A stretch of 64,000 nt of DNA from Cedecea neteri (GCF_000758305.1 NZ_CP009458.1:4650001-4714000), one strand, 5' to 3'. Positions 50,758 through 59,651 are shown, numbered from the stretch's first letter. Program-made: numbers and translations. The notes: generated from the sequence alone by a model not told the origin.

Positions 50758-50833
50758 GGGTGATTAGCTCAGTTGGTAGAGCATCTCCTTTACACGGAGG
50801 GGGTCGGCGGTTCGAGCCCGTCATCACCCACCA
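50758..50833 (+). tRNA. valU: tRNA-Val (TAC)
   Basis: 76 bases with encoded CCA; anticodon TAC in CCTTTACACGG; first of three valine copies in an operon, as in E. coli valUXY-lysV. Confidence 0.95.
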
Positions 50834-50876
50834 CTCTTCAGAGTGACCCGGAATGTGAAGTAAGAGATTTAGAGAT

Positions 50877-50952
50877 GGGTGATTAGCTCAGTTGGTAGAG
50901 CATCTCCTTTACACGGAGGGGGTCGGCGGTTCGAGCCCGTCATCACCCACCA
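50877..50952 (+). tRNA. valX: tRNA-Val (TAC), second copy
   Basis: Identical in sequence to the first copy; 43-base spacer. Confidence 0.95.
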
Positions 50953-50985
50953 TCTCCTCTTACAAAATTAGCAGTACCGAAGTTT

Positions 50986-51061
50986 GGGTGATTAGCTCAG
51001 TTGGTAGAGCACCTCCTTTACACGGAGGGGGTCGGCGGTTCGAGCCCGTCATCACCCACCA
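50986..51061 (+). tRNA. valY: tRNA-Val (TAC), third copy
   Basis: Same as the other two but with C instead of T at the D-stem/anticodon-stem boundary (GCACCTCC versus GCATCTCC). It ends two bases before the tRNA-Lys gene. Confidence 0.95.
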
Positions 51062-51063
51062 TC

Positions 51064-51139
51064 GGGTCGTTAGCTCAGTTGGTAGAGCAGTTGACTTTTA
51101 ATCAATTGGTCGCAGGTTCGAATCCTGCACGACCCACCA
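51064..51139 (+). tRNA. lysV: tRNA-Lys (TTT)
   Basis: 76 bases with encoded CCA; anticodon TTT in GACTTTTAATC; last of the four-gene tRNA operon, two bases after the third tRNA-Val. Confidence 0.95.
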
Positions 51140-51145
51140 ATGTAG

Positions 51146-51171
51146 AAAGGCGCCCTAAAGGCGCCTTTTTG
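51146..51171 (+). terminator. Terminator of the tRNA operon
   Basis: Stem AAAGGCGCC/GGCGCCTTT, loop CTAAA, then T-run. Confidence 0.9.
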
Positions 51172-51210
51172 CTATCTGCAATATCTGAAAATCCCATCGT
51201 CAAAAAATTA

Positions 51211-51237
51211 TCAACTTCCCCGCTGCCAGGCCGATAA
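51211..51237 (+). promoter_or_regulatory. Sigma-28 (FliA) promoter of the flxA-like gene
   Basis: -10 GCCGATAA (51230-51237) matches the flagellar sigma-28 consensus at all eight positions. TCAACTTC (51211-51218) sits exactly 11 bases upstream and matches the -35 consensus TAAAGTTT at five of eight positions. The start codon is 31 bases downstream. E. coli flxA is a known FliA-dependent gene. Confidence 0.8.
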
Positions 51238-51267
51238 CTCCCTTACCATTCCATCAAAGGAGTTATG

Positions 51268-51630
51268 ATGACAACAATATCCAGCAATGCTCTGCAGGGC
51301 TCTCAGTTGACAACCAGTACGTCGACAGGCTCTTCTGCTTCCGGCAGCACTGATAACAGCACAGCCGCGCAGATTGCCCAAATCAGCAAAAAAATTACTC
51401 AGTTGACGGAGAAACTGAAAGAAGTTTCCGGCACGCCAGATCGCTCTGCTGAAGAGAAGAAAAAACAAGTCGAGATCATTCAGGCCGAAATTAAAATGCT
51501 GCAGGCCCAATTGGCACAGCTTCAGCGCAAACAGGCAGAAGAAGCCCAGCAGAAGCAGGAACAACAGCAGATCAAGGCCACTGGCGTAAACAACCCTTCC
51601 GACGACCACCAGATTGATATTTATATCTAG
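51268..51630 (+). CDS. FlxA-like coiled-coil protein
   Basis: A 120-residue protein of the FlxA family. Residues 1-33 are Ser/Thr-rich and probably unstructured; about 35-95 form a coiled coil with heptads (QISKKITQLTEKLKEV and IQAEIKMLQAQLAQLQRKQA), followed by a Gln-rich tail. E. coli FlxA is expressed with the flagellar late genes but its role is unknown. The ATG at 51268 is preferred to that at 51265 because of the spacing from AAAGGAG. The promoter matches sigma-28. Its TAG overlaps the stop of yfeR in a shared CTAG. Confidence 0.85.
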   Translation: MTTISSNALQGSQLTTSTSTGSSASGSTDNSTAAQIAQISKKITQLTEKLKEVSGTPDRSAEEKKKQVEIIQAEIKMLQAQLAQLQRKQAEEAQQKQEQQQIKATGVNNPSDDHQIDIYI

Positions 51631-52556
51631 TCGTCCTTAAATAGCGGATCGCCAATACGGGCCAGGGTTAACAGCCTGGCCTGCTCCCGCACCTCCTGCC
51701 AGATAGCTTCCGCCGCACGGGAAAGCGATCGGTTCTTCCTTCTGACCAACATTAACTGTCGGTTTATGACCGGCGTTAATCGCTTGACCACCAGCGGTCT
51801 TCCTTCGGGCAACGGCAACGCCAGCGCGGGCAACACGCTTAAACCTATCCCCGCTTCTACCATCGGGTACAGCGTTGCGGGGTGGCCAATCTGTTGGACA
51901 ACATTCACCTCGATCCCCTGCCGGACAAAAGCCTCATCAATCAATGGGCGGCTGCCCGAGGCATAATCTTGCAGCACCAGCTTTTGCCCCTGTAGAACAT
52001 GCCAGTCAATCTGCTCCATCTTCGCGAACGGATGATCGCTGCGGCAAAGCAGCAGAAAAGGCTCAGACAACACCGTTTCACACTCCAGATCGCTGGCCTG
52101 CACCGGATCGATAACTACGCCAAAATCAACTTCGCCCTGGCGGATGCTCTGCAAAACCCACTGCTGCGAAGCGTCATGCAGCATAAATCGAATATTCGGA
52201 TAAGCCTCCGCGCTGGCTGCGATAGATTGCGGCATAAGGTGCGCGGATAGCGTCTGGCTGGCAGCCACGCGAACCGTGCCGCTAAGCTGATGGCCGACCA
52301 CGCGCGTATCCAGCAGCGTTGTGGTCAGCTCTTCAAGCAGCCGTTCCAGGCGAGGAGCCAGCAACTCTCCCGCAGGCGTGAGCACCACTTCCCGCGTGGT
52401 ACGGTCAAGCAGCTTAACGCCCAGCTCGGCCTCCAGCTCCTTCAGGCTGTGACTGACGGCCGACTGGCTCAGCCCAATGCTCTCCCCTGCCCGGCTGAAA
52501 CTGCCGGCATGGGCCACGGCGACAAACACACGAAGCTGACGCAGGGAATAATTCAT
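51627..52556 (-). CDS. yfeR: LysR regulator YfeR
   Basis: A 309-residue LysR-type regulator matching E. coli YfeR: RQLRVFVAVAHAGSFSRAGESIGLSQSAVSHSLKELEAELG at the N-terminus, and VLQDYASGSRPLIDEAFVRQGI and PATLYPMVEAGIGLSVLPALALPLPEG in the effector domain. In Salmonella and E. coli it responds to osmolarity and controls the divergent yfeH. The intergenic gap is 90 bases. Confidence 0.94.
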   Translation of the reverse strand: MNYSLRQLRVFVAVAHAGSFSRAGESIGLSQSAVSHSLKELEAELGVKLLDRTTREVVLTPAGELLAPRLERLLEELTTTLLDTRVVGHQLSGTVRVAASQTLSAHLMPQSIAASAEAYPNIRFMLHDASQQWVLQSIRQGEVDFGVVIDPVQASDLECETVLSEPFLLLCRSDHPFAKMEQIDWHVLQGQKLVLQDYASGSRPLIDEAFVRQGIEVNVVQQIGHPATLYPMVEAGIGLSVLPALALPLPEGRPLVVKRLTPVINRQLMLVRRKNRSLSRAAEAIWQEVREQARLLTLARIGDPLFKDD

Positions 52557-52646
52557 CTATTTTCTTCATTAATGCATTTAATAAATCAATTTTATTTCTG
52601 AAATCAGCGGAAACACAATAGCGCCCTTCACCTTTGAGGAATCGCT

Positions 52647-53642
52647 ATGAAATTGCTCCGCATTGTCGACCCCTTTACGTTAACGCTGGTTTGTACCGTC
52701 CTGCTAGCTTCTTTCTTCCCGGCACAAGGGAGCTTTGTCGGCTTCTTTGAAGGGCTGACCACCGCCGCCATTGCGCTGTTGTTCTTTATGCATGGCGCAA
52801 AACTGTCTCGCGAGGCGGTAATTTCCGGCGGCAGTCACTGGCGGCTGCATCTGTGGGTAATGTGCAGCACGTTCGTCCTGTTCCCGGTACTTGGCGTGTT
52901 ATTTAGCTGGTGGAAACCGGTCAATGTCAGCCCTGAGCTTTACAGCGGGTTCCTTTATCTCTGCATTTTGCCCGCCACGGTACAATCCGCCATCGCTTTT
53001 ACCTCTATTGCCGGCGGCAACGTGGCGGCGGCCATTTGTTCGGCCTCTGCCTCAAGTCTTCTGGGTATTTTTCTTTCGCCGTTACTGGTCGGCCTGGTGA
53101 TGCACGTTCAGGGGGCAAGCGGCAGCCTGCATCAGGTGGGCAGTATTATGCTGCAACTCCTGGTCCCGTTCGTAGCTGGACATCTGATGCGGCCCTGGAT
53201 TGGCGCCTGGGTGGCGAAAAACAAAAAATGGATCGGCAAAACTGACCAGACCTCGATTCTTCTGGTGGTCTATTCCGCCTTCAGTGAAGCCGTGACGCAC
53301 GGCATCTGGCATAAAGTTGGGGCGGGTTCGTTGCTGTTTATCGTGATATCCAGCCTTGTGCTGCTGGCGGTTGTGATCACAGTGAATATTTTTGTGGCGC
53401 GGCGCTTTGGCTTTAGCAAAGCGGATGAAATTACGATTGTTTTCTGCGGGTCGAAAAAGAGCCTGGCCAACGGGATCCCGATGGCTAACATTCTGTTTCC
53501 GGTGGCTGCCGTAGGAATGATGGTGCTGCCGCTGATGATTTTCCACCAGATCCAGCTGATGGTGTGCGCCGGTATGGCCCGACGCTACCAAAGAAAAGCG
53601 GCTGCAGCCGGGGAAAAACAGGCCGCAGCCATCAGAACTTAG
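52647..53642 (+). CDS. yfeH: YfeH, bile acid:sodium symporter family
   Basis: A 331-residue membrane protein with about 10 helices, of the SBF-like (PF13593) group: FFMHGAKLSREAVISGGSHWRLHLWV early, LCILPATVQSAIAFTSIAGGN in the middle and FCGSKKSLANGIPMANILFP late, the two crossing motifs of this fold. The substrate is unknown. AGGAATCGCT precedes the ATG. Its stop overlaps the ypeB stop by four bases. Confidence 0.93.
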   Translation: MKLLRIVDPFTLTLVCTVLLASFFPAQGSFVGFFEGLTTAAIALLFFMHGAKLSREAVISGGSHWRLHLWVMCSTFVLFPVLGVLFSWWKPVNVSPELYSGFLYLCILPATVQSAIAFTSIAGGNVAAAICSASASSLLGIFLSPLLVGLVMHVQGASGSLHQVGSIMLQLLVPFVAGHLMRPWIGAWVAKNKKWIGKTDQTSILLVVYSAFSEAVTHGIWHKVGAGSLLFIVISSLVLLAVVITVNIFVARRFGFSKADEITIVFCGSKKSLANGIPMANILFPVAAVGMMVLPLMIFHQIQLMVCAGMARRYQRKAAAAGEKQAAAIRT

Positions 53643-53854
53643 TGCCGCTTGAGGGGCCGGACAAGGTTGTCCAGCCCTTCCACTTTAATCAGTAGCGTCA
53701 GGGCCATCAGCTCACCGAGATGACCCGCGGGGAATTCACCTTTGCGGGAAAACCACAGTAAATACTCCTCCGGTAAATCAATCAGCATCCGGCCTTTGTA
53801 TTTACCAAACGGCATGGCCGTGTTGGCTATCTCAATGAGCTGTTCTTTGTCCAT
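53639..53854 (-). CDS. ypeB: YpeB, DUF3820 protein
   Basis: A 71-residue protein (E. coli YpeB 72). The signature MPFGKYKGRMLIDLPEEYLLWFSRKGEFP is that of DUF3820, a small nucleic-acid-associated domain also found fused to nucleases. It starts directly after the ligA stop with no gap, so it is cotranslated with ligase. Function unknown. Confidence 0.93.
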   Translation of the reverse strand: MDKEQLIEIANTAMPFGKYKGRMLIDLPEEYLLWFSRKGEFPAGHLGELMALTLLIKVEGLDNLVRPLKRH

Positions 53855-55873
53855 TTAGTCACCCAGCAAACGAATCATTTCCGCCTCGTCGATCACCTGG
53901 ATGCCCAGCTCCTGCGCTTTAACAAGCTTGGAGCCGGCCGCTTCCCCGGCAATGACCAGATCGGTTTTTTTCGACACGCTTCCAGCCACTTTTGCACCGA
54001 GCGCGGTCAGCCGGTCTTTGGCTTCGTCACGGGAAAGAATGCTCAGCGAGCCGGTGAGCACCACGGTTTTACCGGCAAACGGGCTGTCAATTTCTTCGGC
54101 TTTGACAACCACAGGCGCGGGCCAGTGAACCCCGGCCTCTTCGGTAAGCTGGCGGATAACATCCCGATTGCTCTCTTCAGCAAAGAAGTTAAAGGTATGT
54201 GTCGCCACAACAATGCCGACATCCGGCACTTTTTGCAGCTCCTCAATGCTGGCAGAGATAAGCGCATCCAGCGTGCCGAAGTGCGCGGCCAGCCCTGCGG
54301 CGGTGGCCTCTCCGACTTCGCGAATACCTAAGGCATACAGGAAACGTGCAAACGTTGTCTCTTTGGCTTTTTCCAGCGCATCAACAACGTTTTGTGCCGA
54401 TTTAGGCCCCATGCGATCCAGCCCGGTGAGCTTACCCGCCGTCAGCTTAAACAGATCTGCCGGAGTGTGGACGTACTCTTTTTCCACCAGTTGATCGATG
54501 ATTTTGTCGCCCATGCCATCAACGTCCAGTGCCCGGCGGGACACAAAGTGCTTCAACGCCTCTTTGCGCTGGGCGCCACAGATCAGGCCACCGGTACAGC
54601 GGGCGACGGCTTCGCCTTCCACACGCTCAACGTCTGACCCGCAAACCGGGCACTGCGTTGGGAAGATAATTTCCTGAGTGTCTTCCGGGCGTTCCGACTC
54701 CACTACGCCAACAACCTGCGGGATAACATCCCCGGCGCGACGGATGACGACTCTGTCACCAATACGTAGGCCAAGACGCTCTATTTCATCGGCATTGTGC
54801 AACGTCGCGTTGCTCACCAGCACCCCGGCAACCTGCACCGGCTCAAGACGAGCGACAGGCGTAATTGCGCCAGTACGCCCTACCTGAAATTCCACGTCAC
54901 GCACTGTGGTCATCTGTTCCTGTGCCGGGAATTTAAACGCAACGGCCCAGCGTGGAGCTCTCGCCACAAAGCCTAGCGTTTCCTGCAGTGCAAGCGAATC
55001 GACTTTAATAACCACGCCATCAATATCAAAACCCAGAGTTGGGCGATCGGCCTCTACCTGGTGATAAAACGCCAGTACCTCTTCCGGCGTGTTGCACAGG
55101 CGGATGCGGTCGCTGACCGGCAATCCCCAAGCTTTGAACTGTTGTAAACGCGCCATGTGACTGGCGGGCAGTTCCCCCCCCTCCAGCAACCCCACACCGT
55201 AGCAGAAGAAGGTCAGCGGGCGTTTAGCAGTAATGCGGGGATCTAACTGACGCAGCGAGCCTGCCGCCGCATTGCGCGGGTTGGCAAACACTTTCCCGCC
55301 AGTGCGGCGAGCTTCTTCGTTGATTTTTTCGAAGCCAGCCTGCGGCAAGAAAACTTCGCCACGCACTTCAAGGCGACGAGGAATATTGTCCCCGTGAAGT
55401 TTGAGCGGTATCGCGCGGATAGTCCGGACGTTAGATGTGATATTTTCACCGGTTGTACCGTCGCCGCGCGTTGCAGCCCGCACAAGAATCCCATCCTCAT
55501 ACAGCAGGCTTACCGCCAGGCCATCCAGTTTTAATTCACAGCAAAACGTCAAAGCATCGCTGCTTTTGAGCCTGTCCAGCACGCGTTTGTTAAACGCCAG
55601 ATAGCTTGCTTCATCAAAAACGTTATCGAGGGACAGCATCGGCACTTCATGCCGCACTTGAGTAAACTCACTCAGCGGAGCAGCCCCAACTCGCTGGGTC
55701 GGTGAATCCTGGGTAATCAGTTCCGGATGCGCTTCTTCAAGCGCACGGAGTTCGCGCATCAGCCTGTCGTATTCCGCATCGGGAATTTCGGGATTATCCT
55801 GCACATGGTACAGATATTCATGATGGCGAAGCGTGGTTCGCAGGTGGTTAAGTTGTTGTTCGATTGAGTCCAT
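53855..55873 (-). CDS. ligA: NAD-dependent DNA ligase LigA
   Basis: A 672-residue ligase with the usual order: Ia domain with YLYH (19-24), nucleotidyltransferase domain with AMP-accepting Lys115 (CELKLDGLAVS), OB fold, four-Cys zinc site (CPVCGSDVER...CTGGLICGAQ at about 407-433), helix-hairpin-helix repeats and a C-terminal BRCT domain (590-672). It seals nicks using NAD. Downstream of zipA, as in E. coli. Confidence 0.97.
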   Translation of the reverse strand: MDSIEQQLNHLRTTLRHHEYLYHVQDNPEIPDAEYDRLMRELRALEEAHPELITQDSPTQRVGAAPLSEFTQVRHEVPMLSLDNVFDEASYLAFNKRVLDRLKSSDALTFCCELKLDGLAVSLLYEDGILVRAATRGDGTTGENITSNVRTIRAIPLKLHGDNIPRRLEVRGEVFLPQAGFEKINEEARRTGGKVFANPRNAAAGSLRQLDPRITAKRPLTFFCYGVGLLEGGELPASHMARLQQFKAWGLPVSDRIRLCNTPEEVLAFYHQVEADRPTLGFDIDGVVIKVDSLALQETLGFVARAPRWAVAFKFPAQEQMTTVRDVEFQVGRTGAITPVARLEPVQVAGVLVSNATLHNADEIERLGLRIGDRVVIRRAGDVIPQVVGVVESERPEDTQEIIFPTQCPVCGSDVERVEGEAVARCTGGLICGAQRKEALKHFVSRRALDVDGMGDKIIDQLVEKEYVHTPADLFKLTAGKLTGLDRMGPKSAQNVVDALEKAKETTFARFLYALGIREVGEATAAGLAAHFGTLDALISASIEELQKVPDVGIVVATHTFNFFAEESNRDVIRQLTEEAGVHWPAPVVVKAEEIDSPFAGKTVVLTGSLSILSRDEAKDRLTALGAKVAGSVSKKTDLVIAGEAAGSKLVKAQELGIQVIDEAEMIRLLGD

Positions 55874-55888
55874 ATCGCACCATCAATG

Positions 55889-55918
55889 ATAAAAAACCCC
55901 CGACAGGCGGGGGTTTAG
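55889..55918 (-). terminator. Terminator after zipA
   Basis: Stem AAACCCCCG/CGGGGGTTT (55894-55902, 55908-55916), with a T-run on the minus strand. It lies between zipA and ligA, so ligA likely also has its own promoter nearby. Confidence 0.85.
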
Positions 55919-55939
55919 GGGGAAGATTCAGGCCAAGAT

Positions 55940-56896
55940 TCAGGCGTTGGCTTCAACAACCTCACGGATCCTGTCCTGGTACTCGCGCAGCTTTTGCGGA
56001 GTCATCATGCGACGCTGATCGTCGAGCACTACGCCGCCGACTTCATCGGCGATGTGCTGCGCGGACTGCAGCATCAGCTTGAAGTTTTGCGCTGCATTGC
56101 CGTAGGAAGGCACCTGCATAAAGATGGTCACACCTGGCGTGGCGAAATCGGCCATATTTTCAGGATCAAAGGACCCTGGTTTAACCATATTCGCAAGGCT
56201 AAACAGAACCGGGCCGCTGCCATCCGGGCTGAGATGGCGGTGGAAAATATTCATTTCACCAAACTTGAAACCGGCCTGCTGAATGCTGTTCAACAGCAGC
56301 TCACCGTTTAACATCGTGCCAGCATGGGCAGCGACGTTCATCACGATCACCGTTTCTTTTTTCACCGGTGCAGGCTGCGGGGCTGGTTCAGCAACAACAG
56401 GCTCAGGCACAGGTTCTGCAGTGAATTGTGGCGCAGGCTGAACGGGTGCAGCCGGCTGCGGCTCAGGCACTGCTGCCGGAGCTGGTGCAGAAGGTGCCAC
56501 AGGACGCACAGGTTCAACATGCTGAGGAACGGGCTCAACGTGGCGCGGGGTAACCGGCTCAGGCTGGCGCGGCTGCGGAGCAGGACGAGGTTCTGCTGAC
56601 GCATACGGCGGCTCATAGTTGTGCTGGGGCGCCTGAGGCTGACGTGGCGAACTCGCTTCACGAGAGGCAGACTCTGGCACTGGCGCAGTACGACGCACGC
56701 GCACTTCACCGACGCCTTCCTCTTCCTCATCGTCCTCTTCTTCGTATTCGTCACGCTTCGACTTCATACGTTTCAAAGGGCGATCGCGGAACACGGACGA
56801 GCGTTCCTTACGACTGGTCCACAGACCGTGTACCAGTAAGGCTATTATGGCGATTGCGCCAACAATGATTAATATCAGACGCAAATCCTGCATCAT
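55940..56896 (-). CDS. zipA: Cell division protein ZipA
   Basis: A 318-residue protein: N-terminal membrane anchor (residues 5-24, LRLILIIVGAIAIIALLVHG), a charged segment (25-60), a Pro/Gln/Ala-rich linker (about 65-175) and the C-terminal FtsZ-binding domain (about 180-318, VIVMNVAAHAG ... GVTIFMQVPSYG ... MMTPQKLREYQDRIR). It tethers FtsZ to the membrane in the divisome. The ATG at 56896 gives MMQDLRL as in E. coli. The linker is shorter and more Pro-rich than in E. coli. Confidence 0.96.
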   Translation of the reverse strand: MMQDLRLILIIVGAIAIIALLVHGLWTSRKERSSVFRDRPLKRMKSKRDEYEEEDDEEEEGVGEVRVRRTAPVPESASREASSPRQPQAPQHNYEPPYASAEPRPAPQPRQPEPVTPRHVEPVPQHVEPVRPVAPSAPAPAAVPEPQPAAPVQPAPQFTAEPVPEPVVAEPAPQPAPVKKETVIVMNVAAHAGTMLNGELLLNSIQQAGFKFGEMNIFHRHLSPDGSGPVLFSLANMVKPGSFDPENMADFATPGVTIFMQVPSYGNAAQNFKLMLQSAQHIADEVGGVVLDDQRRMMTPQKLREYQDRIREVVEANA

Positions 56897-57128
56897 TATA
56901 TTCTCTGTTGTTCTAACACCTTGCCACCGCGGCAAACATTTACTCACTAAGAGTATTTGCCCATCTGCTCAAGTGCAAGTGCGAGCACGGTTTTCTCACC
57001 ATAAAGATAGCGTAAGCGCACCTTTTTGCTGATTTTTCGACCAATTCCTGGCAAGTTTTTCTGAATGCAGTCAGTTATGATAGCGAGGCAGCTAACTGCA
57101 TTGACCTGATAAGGAGTCTGCTCAGATT

Positions 57129-57890
57129 ATGGTTTCATCTTCCGGAACCCCGCCGCGTAGTGGCGTGTATTATTTTTCCCAGGGCTGGAAACTGGTCCGC
57201 GAACCTGGCATCAAGCGTTTCGTTGTGCTGCCTCTGTTGGTCAATATCATCCTGCTTGGCGGCGCTTTTTGGTGGCTTTTCACGCGTCTTGATGTCTGGA
57301 TCCCGTCGATGATGAGCCACGTACCGGACTGGCTACAATGGCTGAGTTACGTGCTTTGGCCACTGGTAACGCTCTCGGTGTTATTGGTGTTTGGTTACTT
57401 CTTTTCGACAATCGCAAACCTGATTGCCGCGCCGTTTAGCGGCCTGTTGGCAGAGCAGCTTGAAGCTCGCCTCACGGGCGCAACACCGCCGGATACAGGC
57501 GTGCTCGATATAATGAAAGATCTGCCGCGCATCATGAAGCGCGAGTGGCAAAAACTGGCCTGGTATCTGCCGCGCGCGCTAGTCCTGCTCCTGCTCTACT
57601 TTATTCCGGGTATCGGCCAAACCGTCGCCCCGGTCTTGTGGTTCTTATTCAGCGCATGGATGCTGGCCATTCAATACTGCGACTACCCTTTTGATAACCA
57701 TAAAGTGCCATTCAAACAGATGCGTGTGGCGCTTCGCGAGAAAAAAGTTGTCAACATGCAGTTTGGCGCGCTGGTAAGCCTGTTCACGCTGATCCCTGTC
57801 CTGAACCTGTTTATCATGCCGGTTGCCGTCTGCGGTGCGACGGCCATGTGGGTGGACTGCTATCGGGAAAAACACGCCATGTGGAAATAA
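57129..57890 (+). CDS. cysZ: Sulfate transporter CysZ
   Basis: A 253-residue membrane protein matching E. coli CysZ throughout (YYFSQGWKLVREPGIKRF, FSTIANLIAAPFSGLLAEQLE, YFIPGIGQTVAPVLWFLFSAWMLAIQYCDYPF). It imports sulfate for cysteine synthesis. It is upstream of cysK, on the same strand, with a separate promoter region in between. Confidence 0.96.
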   Translation: MVSSSGTPPRSGVYYFSQGWKLVREPGIKRFVVLPLLVNIILLGGAFWWLFTRLDVWIPSMMSHVPDWLQWLSYVLWPLVTLSVLLVFGYFFSTIANLIAAPFSGLLAEQLEARLTGATPPDTGVLDIMKDLPRIMKREWQKLAWYLPRALVLLLLYFIPGIGQTVAPVLWFLFSAWMLAIQYCDYPFDNHKVPFKQMRVALREKKVVNMQFGALVSLFTLIPVLNLFIMPVAVCGATAMWVDCYREKHAMWK

Positions 57891-58050
57891 CGACCTCAGG
57901 AAGGGAAAGACGCTTATGCCATTGCTTATTCCATGTTGCATTGGCTTATTTCCCTTCCACATATAGATATGCTATTTCCTTACTTCCGCATATTTCCTGA
58001 GCGGGTATGCTGGACCGGTATCCCAAAATTCAGACAGTTAAGGACGAGCC

Positions 58051-59022
58051 ATGAGCAAAATTTATGAAGACAACTCCCTGACAATCGGCCACACGCCGCT
58101 GGTTCGCCTGAACCGTATCGGCAATGGACGCATTCTGGCTAAGGTGGAGTCCCGTAACCCAAGCTTTAGCGTCAAATGCCGTATTGGTGCCAACATGATT
58201 TGGGATGCCGAAAAACGCGGCGTGCTGAAACCTGGCGTGGAGTTAGTCGAACCTACCAGTGGCAACACCGGTATCGCTCTGGCCTACGTTGCGGCCGCGC
58301 GCGGCTACAAGCTGACGCTGACCATGCCGGAAACCATGAGCATCGAACGCCGTAAGCTGTTAAAAGCGCTGGGTGCAAATCTGGTGCTGACCGAAGGCGC
58401 TAAAGGCATGAAAGGCGCTATTCAGAAAGCTGAAGAAATCGTTGCCAGCGACCCGGCCAAATACCTGCTGCTCCAGCAGTTCAGCAATCCGGCAAACCCA
58501 GAAATTCACGAAAAAACCACTGGCCCGGAAATCTGGGAAGACACCGACGGTGAAGTGGATGTATTTATCGCCGGCGTCGGTACCGGTGGTACGCTGACGG
58601 GTGTCAGCCGCTACATCAAAAACACCAAAGGCAAAACCTCGCTAATTAGCGTGGCGGTGGAACCAACGGATTCTCCGGTGATTACTCAGGCGCTGGCGGG
58701 TGAAGAACTGAAGCCTGGTCCGCATAAAATTCAAGGGATCGGGGCCGGTTTTATCCCTGGCAACCTCGACCTTAAGCTTATCGACAAAGTGGTCACTATC
58801 AGCAACGACGACGCCATTGCGACCGCCCGCCGCCTGATGGATGAAGAAGGTATTCTCGCGGGTATCTCTTCCGGTGCCGCCGTTGCCGCCGCGCTGAAAC
58901 TTCAGGAAGACGAAGCCTTTACCAATAAGAATATTGTGGTTATCCTTCCGTCCTCCGGGGAGCGCTATTTGAGTACTGCTTTGTTTGCCGATCTGTTCAC
59001 TGAGAAAGAACTGCAACAGTAA
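58051..59022 (+). CDS. cysK: Cysteine synthase A
   Basis: A 323-residue PLP enzyme. The PLP lysine is Lys42 (NPSFSVKCRIG); the substrate loop is TSGNTG (about 69-74) and the phosphate loop GTGGT near 177-181. It makes cysteine from O-acetylserine and sulfide. The 160-base gap to cysZ is A/T-rich with repeated CTTATTCC/CTATTTCC segments compatible with CysB sites. Confidence 0.97.
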   Translation: MSKIYEDNSLTIGHTPLVRLNRIGNGRILAKVESRNPSFSVKCRIGANMIWDAEKRGVLKPGVELVEPTSGNTGIALAYVAAARGYKLTLTMPETMSIERRKLLKALGANLVLTEGAKGMKGAIQKAEEIVASDPAKYLLLQQFSNPANPEIHEKTTGPEIWEDTDGEVDVFIAGVGTGGTLTGVSRYIKNTKGKTSLISVAVEPTDSPVITQALAGEELKPGPHKIQGIGAGFIPGNLDLKLIDKVVTISNDDAIATARRLMDEEGILAGISSGAAVAAALKLQEDEAFTNKNIVVILPSSGERYLSTALFADLFTEKELQQ

Positions 59023-59044
59023 TGCCAGTATTTGATACATGCTT

Positions 59045-59072
59045 AAAAAAGCACCCGCGAGGGTGCTTTTTT
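59045..59072. terminator. Terminator after cysK
   Basis: Perfect stem AAAAAAGCACCC/GGGTGCTTTTTT with loop GCGA. Confidence 0.92.
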
Positions 59073-59186
59073 GTGGCCTACATCAAACTTTCACCCTCAT
59101 CGGCATTGCGCTTACCCCCGCAGGTCTGGTATTTAACCAGCAATTATTTTGATGCGCGAAATTAATCAAGCTGTGAGATGCACCTG

Positions 59187-59199
59187 CTGAATCGATTTA
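59187..59199 (+). promoter_or_regulatory. Cra (FruR) site before ptsH
   Basis: CTGAATCGATTTA fits the Cra consensus TGAAWCGNTTNA; Cra is known to act at the E. coli pts promoter region. Confidence 0.6.
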
Positions 59200-59327
59200 A
59201 CGATTTGGTGCCTATCTGCTTTTCACGGCATAATGATGAAGAATCTGTGAAACGCTGTTGGCGTTTTTTTCACGATTCCCATGCATCCGGTGCCTCGTTC
59301 CTTTGATGATGGCGCTAACGATACAGG

Positions 59328-59357
59328 CTAAAGTGTGGCCGCCAGGCTAGACTTTAG
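59328..59357 (+). promoter_or_regulatory. Leader hairpin of ptsH
   Basis: CTAAAGT/ACTTTAG, a perfect 7-bp repeat with a 16-base loop containing a GGCC/GGC pairing. The stem is also present in the E. coli ptsH leader as recalled, while the loop differs, which suggests the structure is kept. Confidence 0.5.
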
Positions 59358-59393
59358 TTCCACAACACTAAACCTATAAGTTGGGGAAATACA

Positions 59394-59651
59394 ATGTTCC
59401 AGCAAGAAGTAACTATTACCGCTCCGAACGGTCTGCATACCCGCCCTGCTGCTCAGTTTGTTAAAGAAGCTAAAGGCTTCACTTCCGAAATCACTGTGAC
59501 TTCCAACGGCAAAAGCGCCAGCGCTAAGAGCCTGTTCAAACTGCAAACTCTGGGCCTGACTCAGGGTACCGTAGTGACTCTCTCCGCCGAAGGTGAAGAT
59601 GAGCAGAAAGCCGTTGAGCATTTAGTAAAACTGATGGCTGAACTCGAGTAA
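59394..59651 (+). CDS. ptsH: Phosphocarrier HPr
   Basis: An 85-residue protein, the standard length. Active-site His15 (NGLHTRPAA) and Ser46 (KSASAKSLF region) are intact. It carries phosphate from enzyme I to the sugar-specific enzymes II. First gene of ptsHI-crr. Confidence 0.98.
   Translation: MFQQEVTITAPNGLHTRPAAQFVKEAKGFTSEITVTSNGKSASAKSLFKLQTLGLTQGTVVTLSAEGEDEQKAVEHLVKLMAELE

Larger units (their letters stand above)
59023..59393. promoter_or_regulatory. cysK-ptsH gap with pts promoters
   Basis: 371 bases with no gene. It begins with the cysK terminator, then a Cra-type site (59187-59199), an AT-rich central part expected to hold the CRP-dependent ptsH promoters, and a hairpin in the ptsH leader (59328-59357). 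A TCTGTGAAACGC segment near 59242 may be part of a CRP site. Confidence 0.6.

Noticed and set aside
50758..51139. Reading frames through the tRNA-Val/Lys genes
   Set aside because: They repeat because the tRNAs repeat; the tRNAs fully explain the sequence.
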